From DASYTH01 sp035762905 (GTDB taxonomy: Bacteria; Actinomycetota; Actinomycetes; Mycobacteriales; Pseudonocardiaceae): a stretch of 43,848 nt of DNA. The translations under genes were made by a program, and so were the position numbers. A model generated the notes under the pieces. That model saw only the letters and a list, made by a program, of their open reading frames with translations, ran no database searches and was not told the origin of the DNA. Shown in pieces: positions 25,000-34,524 of the stretch; within the stretch, counting starts at the first letter, position 1, and each line of letters opens with the position of its first letter. The stretch covers positions 1 through 43,848 of the forward strand of contig NZ_DASUCC010000066.1 of NCBI RefSeq assembly GCF_035762905.1, written 5' to 3'.

Positions 25000-26242
25000 G
25001 GCGCACCTCCACTCGTCCGACATTGGTCTCGGCCGTCAGGCTCACGTGCAGGCTGCCCGGCCCGTCCTCCTCGACCCGGAGGTCCGGCTTCAACCCGCTC
25101 TCCTCCCGGCCGAGGCAGTCGATGTCGCCTCCCGCGTGGGCCGTGCAGTGGATGTCCACATCCGCGGTCGCCGGCACGATCACCGTGACCTCGCCCGCGC
25201 TCATCGTCACCCGGGTGTCCACACTGCCCGAGTCCGGCAGCGCGGTCAGGTCAAGGGTCATCGCCCCGGTCGACCACTGGTAGTGGTCCTGCACGTCGGC
25301 GACGGTGAGCGGCCGCGCGTTGGTCTCGCCGGCGCCGTGCCAGCCGTTCGGGATGACCACGGTCATCGCCAGGCCGATCAGCGACAGCGGGATGGCCAGG
25401 CCGATCAGGCCCCGGCCGCCGCGCACGAACGCGCCGCCCACCATGCCCAGCCCGAGGATGGCCAGCACGATCCCGACGATGTGCCCCGGGGTCAGCCAGG
25501 ACACGGTCGGCGCGACCAGCGCCAGGGTGCCGGCGGTGACCAGGGCCAGCCCGAAGGTGAACACCCCGATCTTGGACCGGCGCCGGGGGGCCGGCGGCTC
25601 GGGCGCCGGCGCGGCCGGCTCCGGCAGGTCCCAGGCGAACGGCGCGGCGCCGAGCGGGTCCCAGGCCGGCGGCCGCGGCGGCGAGTCGGCCGCGCCGGCC
25701 GCACCCACCGGGGTGGCCGGAGTCTGCGGGCCGGCCGTCCCCGGCTCGGTCACCGGCGTGCCGGCGGCCGGGTCGCCCGGTGCGGCGAACGGCATGGTCG
25801 GTGCCGGCGTGGCCGGCCGGCCGAGGTGTCCGCGGCTGCGGTGCAGCAGGTACAGCGTCCCGGCCACCAGCAGCACCCCGAGGATCCCGCTGAACTCGTT
25901 GTCGATGAAGAACAGGAACGCCGGGATCAGCGCGAGGCACAGCAGCACGGTGAACGCCGACGAGGTGGAGCTCCGCTTGTGGTTGATCATGGATTCGAGC
26001 GGGGCGGCCTCGTCGTCCTGCTCCGGCAGCAACAGCCAGCCGAGCAGGTACAACATGACGCCCGCGCCCCCGTAGAAGGTGGCGATCACGAACGCCACCC
26101 GGACGATGATCGGGTCGATGCCGTACCGGATGCCGATCCCGGCGGCGACGCCGGCGATCTTGCGGCCGCGCCTCGGCCGCCTCGGTCGCGTCGCCCAGAA
26201 GTCTTTGAGCGTGTCTTCGACGCTGGTCCCTTGGTTGCTCAC
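24992..26242 (-). CDS. PspC-domain membrane protein with LiaF-like C-terminus
   Basis: 416 residues. An N-terminal PspC domain (about 12-75; RRGRKIAGVAAGIGIRYGID, then a membrane segment and GWLLLPEQ) is followed by two membrane segments, a long Pro/Ala-rich linker and four more membrane segments. A C-terminal beta-rich domain (VDTRVTMSAGEVTVIVPATADVDIHC, shortened here) resembles the toast-rack/LiaF-like domain. It is probably an envelope-stress sensor or an inhibitor of the divergent PspC-kinase. I chose the GTG at 26242 (VSNQG); a longer open frame upstream reads through the divergent promoter and is rejected. Confidence 0.88.
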   Translation of the reverse strand: MSNQGTSVEDTLKDFWATRPRRPRRGRKIAGVAAGIGIRYGIDPIIVRVAFVIATFYGGAGVMLYLLGWLLLPEQDDEAAPLESMINHKRSSTSSAFTVLLCLALIPAFLFFIDNEFSGILGVLLVAGTLYLLHRSRGHLGRPATPAPTMPFAAPGDPAAGTPVTEPGTAGPQTPATPVGAAGAADSPPRPPAWDPLGAAPFAWDLPEPAAPAPEPPAPRRRSKIGVFTFGLALVTAGTLALVAPTVSWLTPGHIVGIVLAILGLGMVGGAFVRGGRGLIGLAIPLSLIGLAMTVVIPNGWHGAGETNARPLTVADVQDHYQWSTGAMTLDLTALPDSGSVDTRVTMSAGEVTVIVPATADVDIHCTAHAGGDIDCLGREESGLKPDLRVEEDGPGSLHVSLTAETNVGRVEVRRG

Positions 26243-26387
26243 GTACCCAGGATGCGGTGGGGGCGGCCCGCGCACATCGGGGACCAGCCCTGAGGTTGAC
26301 CCGGATTCGACGGTCGGGGTGAACTCTTGTTCCGGGTATTTCCCCGATGAACCGGGCCCGTGGTCGTGTGACCATGATGAGGTGACA

Positions 26388-27668
26388 GTGCAAGCCGAGG
26401 AGAGGCCGGTGGTGAGCGCGGAGGTCGAGCGGCCGGCGCCCGCAGCGGTGATCCGGCGGGCCGAGGCCCCCAAGATGTACCGCCGCAGGTCGGCCCGGGC
26501 CGTGGCCGGGGTGGCCGGCGGGATGGCCGACCACCTCGGCGTCGACGTGCTGTGGGTCCGGGTGGCCTTCGCCGTGCTCGCCGCGATGGGCGGGGCCGGG
26601 ATGGTGGCCTACGGCCTGCTGTGGGCGTTCGTCCCGCAGGAGCCGACGGACACGCCGGTCCGGCAGGCCTCGGCCAAGGAGCGGCAGCAGGCGTTCGGTC
26701 TGCTCGCCCTCGGGATCGCCCTCGCGGTCGGGATCGGCACGCTGTCCGGGTCGGCCAGCGGCTGGGTGGTCGGCGCGCTGGGGGTGGCCCTGCTCGGTGC
26801 CGCGCTGGTCTGGCGCGAGGCCGACGACTCCCGGCGGCGCCGCTGGAAGGAGTCCGGCGTCGCCGGCGCGGTGTTCGGCGGCGGCGGGTGGACCGCCCTG
26901 GTCCGGGTGCTGGCCGGGGCCGCGCTGGTGATCACCGGGATCCTGGTCTTCCTGCTGCAGAGCTTCCGGCTGGACCAGATGCAGTTCGCGCTGCTGTCCG
27001 TGCTGGCCACGCTGGTCGGGGCGGCCGTGCTGACCGTGCCGTTCTGGCTGCGGATGGTCCGGGACCTCGGCGAGGAGCGGGCGGCGCGCATCCGCACCGA
27101 GGAGCGGGCCGAGATCGCCGCGCACCTGCACGACTCGGTGCTGCAGACGCTGGCGCTGATCCAGAAGCAGTCCGAGGCGCCGCGCGAGGTGCTCCGGCTG
27201 GCCCGCGGCCAGGAACGCCAGCTGCGCGAGTGGCTGTACCCGAGCGCGAAGGTGGGCCCTGCCGGCGAGGCGACGGTGCTCTCCGACGCGATCCGGCAGG
27301 CGGCCGGCGAGGTCGAGGACGCGTTCGCGGTCAAGATCGACCAGGTGCTGGTCGGGGACGTCCCGCTGGACGAGAAGCTGGGGTCGCTGGTGCTGGCCGC
27401 CCGGGAGGCGATGGTGAACGCGGCCAAGCACGCCGGGGTGCCGGAGTTCAGCGTGTACGCCGAGGTGGAGCCGGACCAGGTGACCGTGTTCGTCCGGGAT
27501 CGCGGTCAGGGGTTCGACCCGGACGGGGTCTCCGCGGACCGGCATGGCCTGGCCGGCTCGATCAGGGGCAGGATGGAGCGCAACGGCGGCGCGGTCCGGC
27601 TGCGGACGTCGCCGGGCGAGGGCACCGAGGTGCAGCTGCACATGCCACGGACGGAGACAGCATCATGA
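26388..27668 (+). CDS. PspC-domain sensor histidine kinase (HisKA_3)
   Basis: About 426 residues. The N-terminal PspC domain (RRSARAVAGVAGGMADHLGVD) contains one membrane segment. Further hydrophobic segments follow to about residue 225, then a NarL/LiaS-type kinase core. The phosphoacceptor is His248 in AAHLHDSVLQTL, and the ATPase domain has REAMVNAAKHAG and RDRGQGFDPDGV. GTG 26388 is favoured by GAGG five nt upstream; GTG 26382 is possible. It is coupled to the response regulator by an ATGA overlap and divergent from the PspC/LiaF-like gene (about 145 bp). It probably senses membrane or cell-wall stress. Confidence 0.92.
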   Translation: MQAEERPVVSAEVERPAPAAVIRRAEAPKMYRRRSARAVAGVAGGMADHLGVDVLWVRVAFAVLAAMGGAGMVAYGLLWAFVPQEPTDTPVRQASAKERQQAFGLLALGIALAVGIGTLSGSASGWVVGALGVALLGAALVWREADDSRRRRWKESGVAGAVFGGGGWTALVRVLAGAALVITGILVFLLQSFRLDQMQFALLSVLATLVGAAVLTVPFWLRMVRDLGEERAARIRTEERAEIAAHLHDSVLQTLALIQKQSEAPREVLRLARGQERQLREWLYPSAKVGPAGEATVLSDAIRQAAGEVEDAFAVKIDQVLVGDVPLDEKLGSLVLAAREAMVNAAKHAGVPEFSVYAEVEPDQVTVFVRDRGQGFDPDGVSADRHGLAGSIRGRMERNGGAVRLRTSPGEGTEVQLHMPRTETAS

Positions 27669-28324
27669 GTGACAAGCCCGTTCGGGTGTTCCTGGTGGAC
27701 GACCACGGGCTGTTCCGGGCCGGGGTCAAGGCGGAGCTGGAGCCGGTCACCGACGAGATCGAGGTGGTCGGCGAGGCCGGCACGGTGGGCGAGGCGGTCG
27801 CCGGGATCGGCCACCTGAAGCCGGACGTGGTCCTGCTCGACGTGCACATGCCCGACGGCGGCGGCGCCGAGGTGCTGCGCCAGGTCCGCAAGCACGACAC
27901 CGAGGTGGTGTTCCTGGCGCTGTCCGTGTCCGATGCGGCCGAGGACGTGATCGCGGTGATCAGGGCCGGCGCCCGCGGCTACGTCACCAAGACGATCTCC
28001 ACCCAGGAGCTGGTCCGGGCGGTCGTGCGGGTCTCCGACGGCGACGCGGTGTTCTCCCCGCGGCTGGCCGGTTTCGTGCTGGACGCCTTCGCCGACCGCC
28101 CGGGTGCCGCCCCGATCAGCGACCCGGAGCTGGACCTGCTCACCCCGCGCGAGCGGGACGTGCTGCGCCTGCTGGCCCGCGGCTACGCCTACAAGGAGAT
28201 CGCCTCCGAGCTGTTCATCTCGGTGAAGACGGTGGAGACGCACGTGTCCAGCGTGTTGCGCAAGACGCAGCTGTCCAACCGCTACGAGCTGTCCCGCTGG
28301 GCCTCCGACCGACGCCTGGTCTAG
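27665..28324 (+). CDS. NarL/LuxR-family response regulator
   Basis: 219 residues: an N-terminal receiver with the acidic pair in VDDHG, phosphoacceptor Asp59 in LLDVHMP and the conserved Lys in YVTKTIS. The C-terminal LuxR helix-turn-helix (LTPRERDVLRLLARG, then EIASELFISVKTVETHVSS) covers about residues 155-210. It is the partner of the adjacent PspC kinase through the ATGA overlap. Targets probably include the divergent PspC units. Its stop TAG shares the palindrome CTAG (28321-28324) with the stop of the convergent EamA gene. Confidence 0.95.
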   Translation: MSDKPVRVFLVDDHGLFRAGVKAELEPVTDEIEVVGEAGTVGEAVAGIGHLKPDVVLLDVHMPDGGGAEVLRQVRKHDTEVVFLALSVSDAAEDVIAVIRAGARGYVTKTISTQELVRAVVRVSDGDAVFSPRLAGFVLDAFADRPGAAPISDPELDLLTPRERDVLRLLARGYAYKEIASELFISVKTVETHVSSVLRKTQLSNRYELSRWASDRRLV

Positions 28325-29256
28325 GTGGTCCCGGCCGTGGCCAGCGCGGGTTCCGGGTTCGTCACCCGCGCCCGGGGCCGGGCCCGGGTCATCGCCACGC
28401 CGACGAGCACGACCAGCATGCCGGCGATCACCCGCAGGTTGAGATCCTCGCCGAGGACCGCCGCGCCGAGCAGCACCGAGACCACCGGGAGCAGGTAGCC
28501 GACCGTGGTGGCGTTGGTGGCGCCCTCGTCGGCGATCAGCCGGTAGTTGAGCACGAACGCCAGGCCGGTGCCGAAGATGCCGAGGATGGCGACCGCGACC
28601 ACGGCGAGCACGCTGAACCGCACCGGCTGGGTGCCGGCGACCGGAACGGTGAGCGCGGTCAGGCCGACCGCGGTGATCAACTGGGTGGCGGAGAGCGCCG
28701 TGGGGGTGGCGGCCCGGCCGGAGACGAACCGGCCGACGTAGCTGTAGCAGATCGCGTAGCTCGCGGCCGCGGCCAGCAGCGCGAGCGCGCCCCAGCTGAC
28801 CAGCCCGGCGGTCTGCCACGGCGCGAAGATCAGCAGCACGCCGGCGAAGCCGAGCAGCAGCCCGCCGATCCGCACCGGGGACGCCGACCGCTCGGTGCCG
28901 AGCCCGATTCCGATCAGCAGCGCGAACAGCGGGGTCGTGGCGTTGAGCACACCGGCGATGCCGGTGTCCACGGTCTGCTCGCCGACGCCGAACAGGGTGA
29001 ACGGGATGACGTTGCCGAACGTCGCGGCGACCAGCATGTGTCCCCACACCCAGCGCTCCCTTGGCAGGTACTGCCGGGTGGCCAGGCACAGCACGATCAG
29101 CAGCCCGGCGCCGAGCACCGAGCGGATCAGCGCGATCTGCACCGGCGAGAACCCCTGCAGGGCGAGTTTGATCCACAGGAAGCTCGAACCCCAGAGCAGG
29201 GCCAACAGGCCCATCCGAACCAGGCTGCCACGGTTTGTGCTGATCACGGCGCACAC
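28321..29256 (-). CDS. EamA/DMT-family permease
   Basis: About 311 residues with 10 membrane segments in two EamA repeats (GLLALLWGSSFLWIKLAL at the start; AAAASYAICYSYVGRFV opens the second half). The family exports amino acids, purines or other metabolites. Start choice is uncertain: GTG 29256 has GGGG close upstream, with GTG 29247 and TTG 29283 as alternatives. It is divergent from a LysR gene, the usual arrangement for a LysR-controlled exporter. Confidence 0.88.
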   Translation of the reverse strand: MCAVISTNRGSLVRMGLLALLWGSSFLWIKLALQGFSPVQIALIRSVLGAGLLIVLCLATRQYLPRERWVWGHMLVAATFGNVIPFTLFGVGEQTVDTGIAGVLNATTPLFALLIGIGLGTERSASPVRIGGLLLGFAGVLLIFAPWQTAGLVSWGALALLAAAASYAICYSYVGRFVSGRAATPTALSATQLITAVGLTALTVPVAGTQPVRFSVLAVVAVAILGIFGTGLAFVLNYRLIADEGATNATTVGYLLPVVSVLLGAAVLGEDLNLRVIAGMLVVLVGVAMTRARPRARVTNPEPALATAGTT

Positions 29257-29318
29257 GTTGCCCCAGCCGATCCGCCAGGACAAGTGAATAGTGATGCACG
29301 AATCGTTAAGCAGAACTG

Positions 29319-29324
29319 TATGAT
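29319..29324 (+). promoter_or_regulatory. -10 element of the LysR gene
   Basis: TATGAT, six nt before the GTG at 29331, which predicts a leaderless transcript. No good -35 is seen, as is common where an activator or autoregulator binds. Confidence 0.45.
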
Positions 29325-29330
29325 CGCGGC

Positions 29331-30233
29331 GTGCTCGACGTTCGCCGGATGCAGGTGCTGCGCGCGGTCGTGACCAGCGGATCGATCACCGCGGCGGCGG
29401 CCAACCTAGGCTTCACCCCGTCCGCGGTGAGCCAGCAGGTCGCCGCGCTGGAACGGGAGACCGGGATGTCGCTGCTGGAGCGGATCGGCCGCGGCGTGCG
29501 CCCGACGGCGGCCGGAGCCCTGCTCACCGAGCACGCCGCGATCATCTGCCGGCACGTCGCCGAGGCCGAGCTGGCCCTCGCCGACCTGCGCGCCGGCCGG
29601 ACCGGGCGGATCTCGATCCGGTACTTCGCCACGGCCGGACAGGCGCTGCTGCCGCCGGCACTGGCCACCCTGCGCCGCGAGCATCCCGGGGTGCAGGTCG
29701 ACCTGAAGCTGACCGACCCGGAGGACCCGCTGCCCGAGGTGCGCAGCGGCCGGGCGGACGTGGCGATCGTGGTGCACCGGGCGGCCGATCCGGTCGGCGG
29801 CGGCGTCCGGCTGGTGCACCTGCTCGACGACCCGTACCGGGTGGTGCTGCCGCGCGGGCACCGGCTGCAACGCAAGCGCGTGATCGAGCTGGCCGAATTG
29901 GCCGAGGAGCCCTGGGTGGGCAACGAGTGGCCGGCCGGGCCGTGCGTGCGGCTGTTGCTCGACGGCTGCGCGGCGGCGGGGTTCACGCCCAGCTTCGTGG
30001 TCGAGTCCGAGGACTACGCCAACGCCCAGGGGTTCGTGGCCGCCGGACTGGGCATCAGCGTGATTCCCCGGCTGGGCCTGGGAAACCCGCATCCCGGAGT
30101 GGTGGTGCGCCGGGTGACCCGGCCGGAGCCGACCAGGGTGATCCAGGCCGCCGTGCGCGAGTCCGCACTGGACTCCCCGCCGGTCGCCTGCCTGCTCGAC
30201 GCGCTGCGCGCCGCCGCGACCAGTGCCGGCTAG
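29331..30233 (+). CDS. LysR-family transcription regulator
   Basis: 300 residues. The N-terminal winged helix-turn-helix (about 1-62; SITAAAANLGFTPSAVSQQVAALE) precedes a periplasmic-binding-protein-like effector domain (ISIRYFATAGQALLPPAL onward). It is divergent from the EamA permease with about 75 bp between starts, so that permease is the probable target. The effector is unknown. The GTG start at 29331 follows a TATGAT element and no ribosome site, consistent with a leaderless message. Confidence 0.93.
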   Translation: MLDVRRMQVLRAVVTSGSITAAAANLGFTPSAVSQQVAALERETGMSLLERIGRGVRPTAAGALLTEHAAIICRHVAEAELALADLRAGRTGRISIRYFATAGQALLPPALATLRREHPGVQVDLKLTDPEDPLPEVRSGRADVAIVVHRAADPVGGGVRLVHLLDDPYRVVLPRGHRLQRKRVIELAELAEEPWVGNEWPAGPCVRLLLDGCAAAGFTPSFVVESEDYANAQGFVAAGLGISVIPRLGLGNPHPGVVVRRVTRPEPTRVIQAAVRESALDSPPVACLLDALRAAATSAG

Positions 30234-30386
30234 GTAGGGCGTGTCACTGTGGATCATTGAAGCAAAGTCTTGGCCCAACCAACATAACCTCAGGGGTACC
30301 GTGACGGCGTCCAGCCACCATCAACCGGTCATCCGCACTTTCGCTGGGACGTAACGACAGCAGTTGAATCCCGGAGAGGCGGACTA

Positions 30387-31967
<1,581 letters not shown>

Positions 31968-31997
31968 CAACGGCTCCCGGTTCGAATCGGCTCGGGT

Positions 31998-33359
31998 TTA
32001 CGGGGCGGGCGGGTTGCCGCCACCCCCGCCCGGCGGCGCGGTCGTGGTGGTGGCGGCCACCGGCGCGCTCGTGGTGGTGGTGACCACCGGCGGGGTCGTG
32101 GTCGTGGTCCTCGGCGGGGTCGTGACGCGCGGTGCGGCCGTGGTGGTCGTGGTCGGCGCTTCCGTCGTCGTGGTCGTCTCTTCCGTGGTGGTGGTCGGCT
32201 CCGGCTCGGTGGTCGGGGTGGCCTCGGAGCTGGAGCTCACGACCGGCGGAACGTTCTGTGGGGGGTCGCCCGTGTTGGTCCTGCCATTGTTCTGGTTGGA
32301 CAGCATCCACGCGAGTCCGGCGATCAGCGCGACCAGCAGGGCGGCGGACAGCCCCAGGATCCACGCCCGGGACCGGTCCCGGCGGACCGGCGGGGTTCGG
32401 GTCGCGGTGCCCTGGCCCACCGGCCGGGGCCGCACCACCTGCGTCTGCGAGTCGGCGGCGACCAGCCGGGTCGGCTCGTCCTCCGGGTCCCGCATCGGCA
32501 TGACCGGCAGCCGCGGCAACGAGCTGAAGATCGGCTCCTCGCCCCGGCCCACCGCGGCCAACAGATCCCGGGTCTGCGCGGTGTTGGGCCGGCCGAGCGG
32601 GTCGGTGGCGAGCATGGCGACCAGCACGTCGGTCAGCGGGCCGGCCACCATCGGCGGGTTGATCTTCCCGGCGGCCACCCGGTGCAGCAGGCCGAGGGTG
32701 TTGTCGGACAACCCGAACGGCGGCTCGCCCTCGACCGCCGCGTACAGCGTCGAGCCGAGCGAGAAGATGTCCGAAGCAGGCGTCGGATCCCTGCCGATGG
32801 CCATCTCCGGCGCCAGATAGGCCGGGGTGCCGGCGATCATGCCGGTCTTGGTCACCGTGACGTCGTCCGAAGCCCGGGAGATGCCGAAGTCGGTGATCTT
32901 CACCGAGCCGTCGTCGCCGAGCAGGATGTTGCCCGGCTTGACATCCCGGTGCACGATGCCGGCCGCGTGCGCGGCTACCAGCGCGGCCGCCGAGCTGGCG
33001 CCGATCCGGGCCACCTCGCGCGGGTCCAGCGGGCCGGTCTCGCTCAGCACCATGGCCAGGCTGCGGGACGGCAGGTACTCCATGATCAGGCAGGGCGCGC
33101 CGTCCTCGTCGACCACGTCGTAGACCGCGATCGCGTTGGGGTGGTGCAGCTTCGCGGCGATCCGACCCTCGCGCAGGCAACGCTCGACCGCCTCGTGCGC
33201 CTCGTCCTCGGGGAGACCGGGCGAGAGCAGCAGCTTCTTCACCGCGACCGTACGGCCGAGGCGCTCGTCGTGGGCGCGCCACACCACGCCCATCGCGCCT
33301 GTGCCGATGCGGCTGATCAACCGGTATCGCCCGGCGACGACACGGCCCTCGTCGGTCAT
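31998..33359 (-). CDS. membrane Ser/Thr protein kinase, tandem paralogue
   Basis: 453 residues. The kinase domain is collinear with the downstream kinase: Lys41, HRDVKPGN with Asp139, DFG with Asp157 and activation loop GTPAYLAPE. One membrane segment (AWILGLSAALLVALIAGLAWML) is followed by about 100 residues of Thr/Pro repeats ending in GGGGGNPPAP, with no folded outer domain. The outer part may cross the peptidoglycan as an unstructured, possibly glycosylated tail. The ATG at 33359 starts the kinase pair operon. A 20-bp motif at 33447-33466 lies in its promoter region. Confidence 0.93.
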   Translation of the reverse strand: MTDEGRVVAGRYRLISRIGTGAMGVVWRAHDERLGRTVAVKKLLLSPGLPEDEAHEAVERCLREGRIAAKLHHPNAIAVYDVVDEDGAPCLIMEYLPSRSLAMVLSETGPLDPREVARIGASSAAALVAAHAAGIVHRDVKPGNILLGDDGSVKITDFGISRASDDVTVTKTGMIAGTPAYLAPEMAIGRDPTPASDIFSLGSTLYAAVEGEPPFGLSDNTLGLLHRVAAGKINPPMVAGPLTDVLVAMLATDPLGRPNTAQTRDLLAAVGRGEEPIFSSLPRLPVMPMRDPEDEPTRLVAADSQTQVVRPRPVGQGTATRTPPVRRDRSRAWILGLSAALLVALIAGLAWMLSNQNNGRTNTGDPPQNVPPVVSSSSEATPTTEPEPTTTTEETTTTTEAPTTTTTAAPRVTTPPRTTTTTPPVVTTTTSAPVAATTTTAPPGGGGGNPPAP

Positions 33360-33446
33360 CGGTCAGACTCCACGGTCGCCACTGCTCTGTGCGTCACGCA
33401 ACCTCCCTCGAAGCGTGGCCGCGATCCCCACCCTCGGCACAGGTTA

Positions 33447-33466
33447 AGCCGCTCACGCTGTGCACA
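33447..33466. repeat. 20-bp promoter motif, copy 1
   Basis: AGCCGCTCACGCTGTGCACA matches 34498-34517 at 18 of 20 positions and ends in the palindrome TGTGCACA. It lies 88 nt before the kinase start at 33359. Confidence 0.55.
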
Positions 33467-33546
33467 CGGAGGGAGGACCTGATGTAAGTGCCGCACGGGC
33501 GAACATTACGCCGTACGGGTGCCGTCCGCTTGACGCCCCGGCCCGG

Positions 33547-34344
33547 TCAGCTGCGTCGTGCGGAGAGCAGCCGGGCGCCCACGATCCGTTGCGGCAACGT
33601 GCTCGTCACGTCGAGCAACTGCTCGATCTGCAGGTGGCTGCCGTCCGGCAGGCGCATCCGAACGGTGGCAAGCACGTCGTCGCCCTGGTCCCGGAGGTCC
33701 AGTACTTGGAGATCGGTCACACCGGCCCAGGACCGCACGAACTCACCGAGGTCGATGCCGAACAGCGTTCCGTCCAGCAGCGGGAACGCCCGGTCCGGGG
33801 CGGTCCGGATCAGCTGGTAGAACCGTTCGACGAGCGAGGCGTTGGAGTTGCGGGGCGCGACGTAGGTCACGGTCGGCGGCGCCGTTTCCGAGCCGGACCG
33901 GCGGGTTGTCCCGGCGCTCTCGATCACTCCGGTGACCGTGGTGCTGGTGGCGGAAATCGTTGGCAGACCGGGCAACACGCTGTTCAGCAGGGGTGGCAGG
34001 AGGGCCTGCTCCCCACTGATCGGCGGTCCCGGCCGGCTCACCGGTGCGCCTCGGTGATCACCACTGATCGTGCCGAACACCAGCGAAGCGCAGAGCGCGA
34101 GCAGGCTCAGGGTCAGACAGACGATCTTGATCCGGTGGGCGAACGCGGGCGGCGGGCGGCGGTGTGGGGTCGGTGCATCGGGGTCGGCCTCCTCGGGCCG
34201 GTCCTCGTGTGCCGCCGCCGTGGGATCCAGCTCCTCCGGCGACGTTCCGGACAGCAGGAACCGGCGCCGCTGGGGGCCGAGCAACTCGGTGACGTGCACC
34301 GACCCGGCGCGGACATGCCGCCGGCCGGTCGTCGGTTCGTCCAC
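33547..34344 (-). CDS. single-pass membrane protein with NTF2-like outer domain
   Basis: 265 residues: a cytoplasmic N-terminus rich in charged residues and Pro, one membrane segment at about 68-92 (IKIVCLTLSLLALCASLVFG), a linker, and a C-terminal domain (about 170-265; SLVERFYQLIRTAPDRAFPLL, shortened) shaped like those of the neighbouring kinase and of the next gene. The function is unknown. The cluster suggests an accessory or ligand-binding partner for the kinases. GTG 34344 is chosen as the start (GGGG about ten nt upstream); a longer open frame to 34470 crosses the promoter region. Confidence 0.75.
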   Translation of the reverse strand: MDEPTTGRRHVRAGSVHVTELLGPQRRRFLLSGTSPEELDPTAAAHEDRPEEADPDAPTPHRRPPPAFAHRIKIVCLTLSLLALCASLVFGTISGDHRGAPVSRPGPPISGEQALLPPLLNSVLPGLPTISATSTTVTGVIESAGTTRRSGSETAPPTVTYVAPRNSNASLVERFYQLIRTAPDRAFPLLDGTLFGIDLGEFVRSWAGVTDLQVLDLRDQGDDVLATVRMRLPDGSHLQIEQLLDVTSTLPQRIVGARLLSARRS

Positions 34345-34489
34345 CGTGCTGCACCCCAAGCGAAAGTCAGGTCGTCGAAACGATTGCGGTACGCGTTCGG
34401 AGGAACTCGTACCGTGATTGTTCTTGTGGCGCCAGTCATTCTGGAACCAGCACCCGATGGTGGCGACCAATGACTGAGATCATCACTCA

Positions 34490-34504
34490 AACGGCGCAGC
34501 CGTT
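34490..34504. other. small hairpin between two cluster genes
   Basis: AACGGC (34490-34495) pairs with GCCGTT (34499-34504) around a 3-nt loop, just after the minus-strand gene ending at 34525. There is no T-run. It overlaps the start of the 20-bp promoter motif, so it may be part of the regulatory site rather than a terminator. Confidence 0.35.
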
Positions 34505-34517
34505 GACGCTGTGCACA
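34498..34517. repeat. 20-bp promoter motif, copy 2
   Basis: AGCCGTTGACGCTGTGCACA; 18 of 20 positions match 33447-33466. It lies 154 nt before the membrane-protein start at 34344. Confidence 0.55.
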
Positions 34518-34524
34518 GAGCGGA

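Noticed and set aside
26243..26473. N-terminal extension of the PspC/LiaF-like protein into the divergent promoter
   Set aside because: The added residues are low-complexity and overlap the start of the divergent kinase gene. PspC proteins normally begin close to the domain.
30170..30183. GTCCGCACTGGAC in the LysR gene as a further copy of the 13-bp palindrome
   Set aside because: It breaks the TCCA/TGGA symmetry at one arm and uses ordinary codons, so it was not counted.
30234..30386. Possible insertion-sequence remnant (GGGCGTGTC start) between LysR and the kinase gene
   Set aside because: No inverted partner, target duplication or transposase fragment was found nearby.
31971..31997. A GGTTCGAATC sequence that looks like a tRNA T-loop between the two kinase genes
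   Set aside because: The flanking bases do not form the 5-bp T stem, and no acceptor, D or anticodon arms can be drawn around it.
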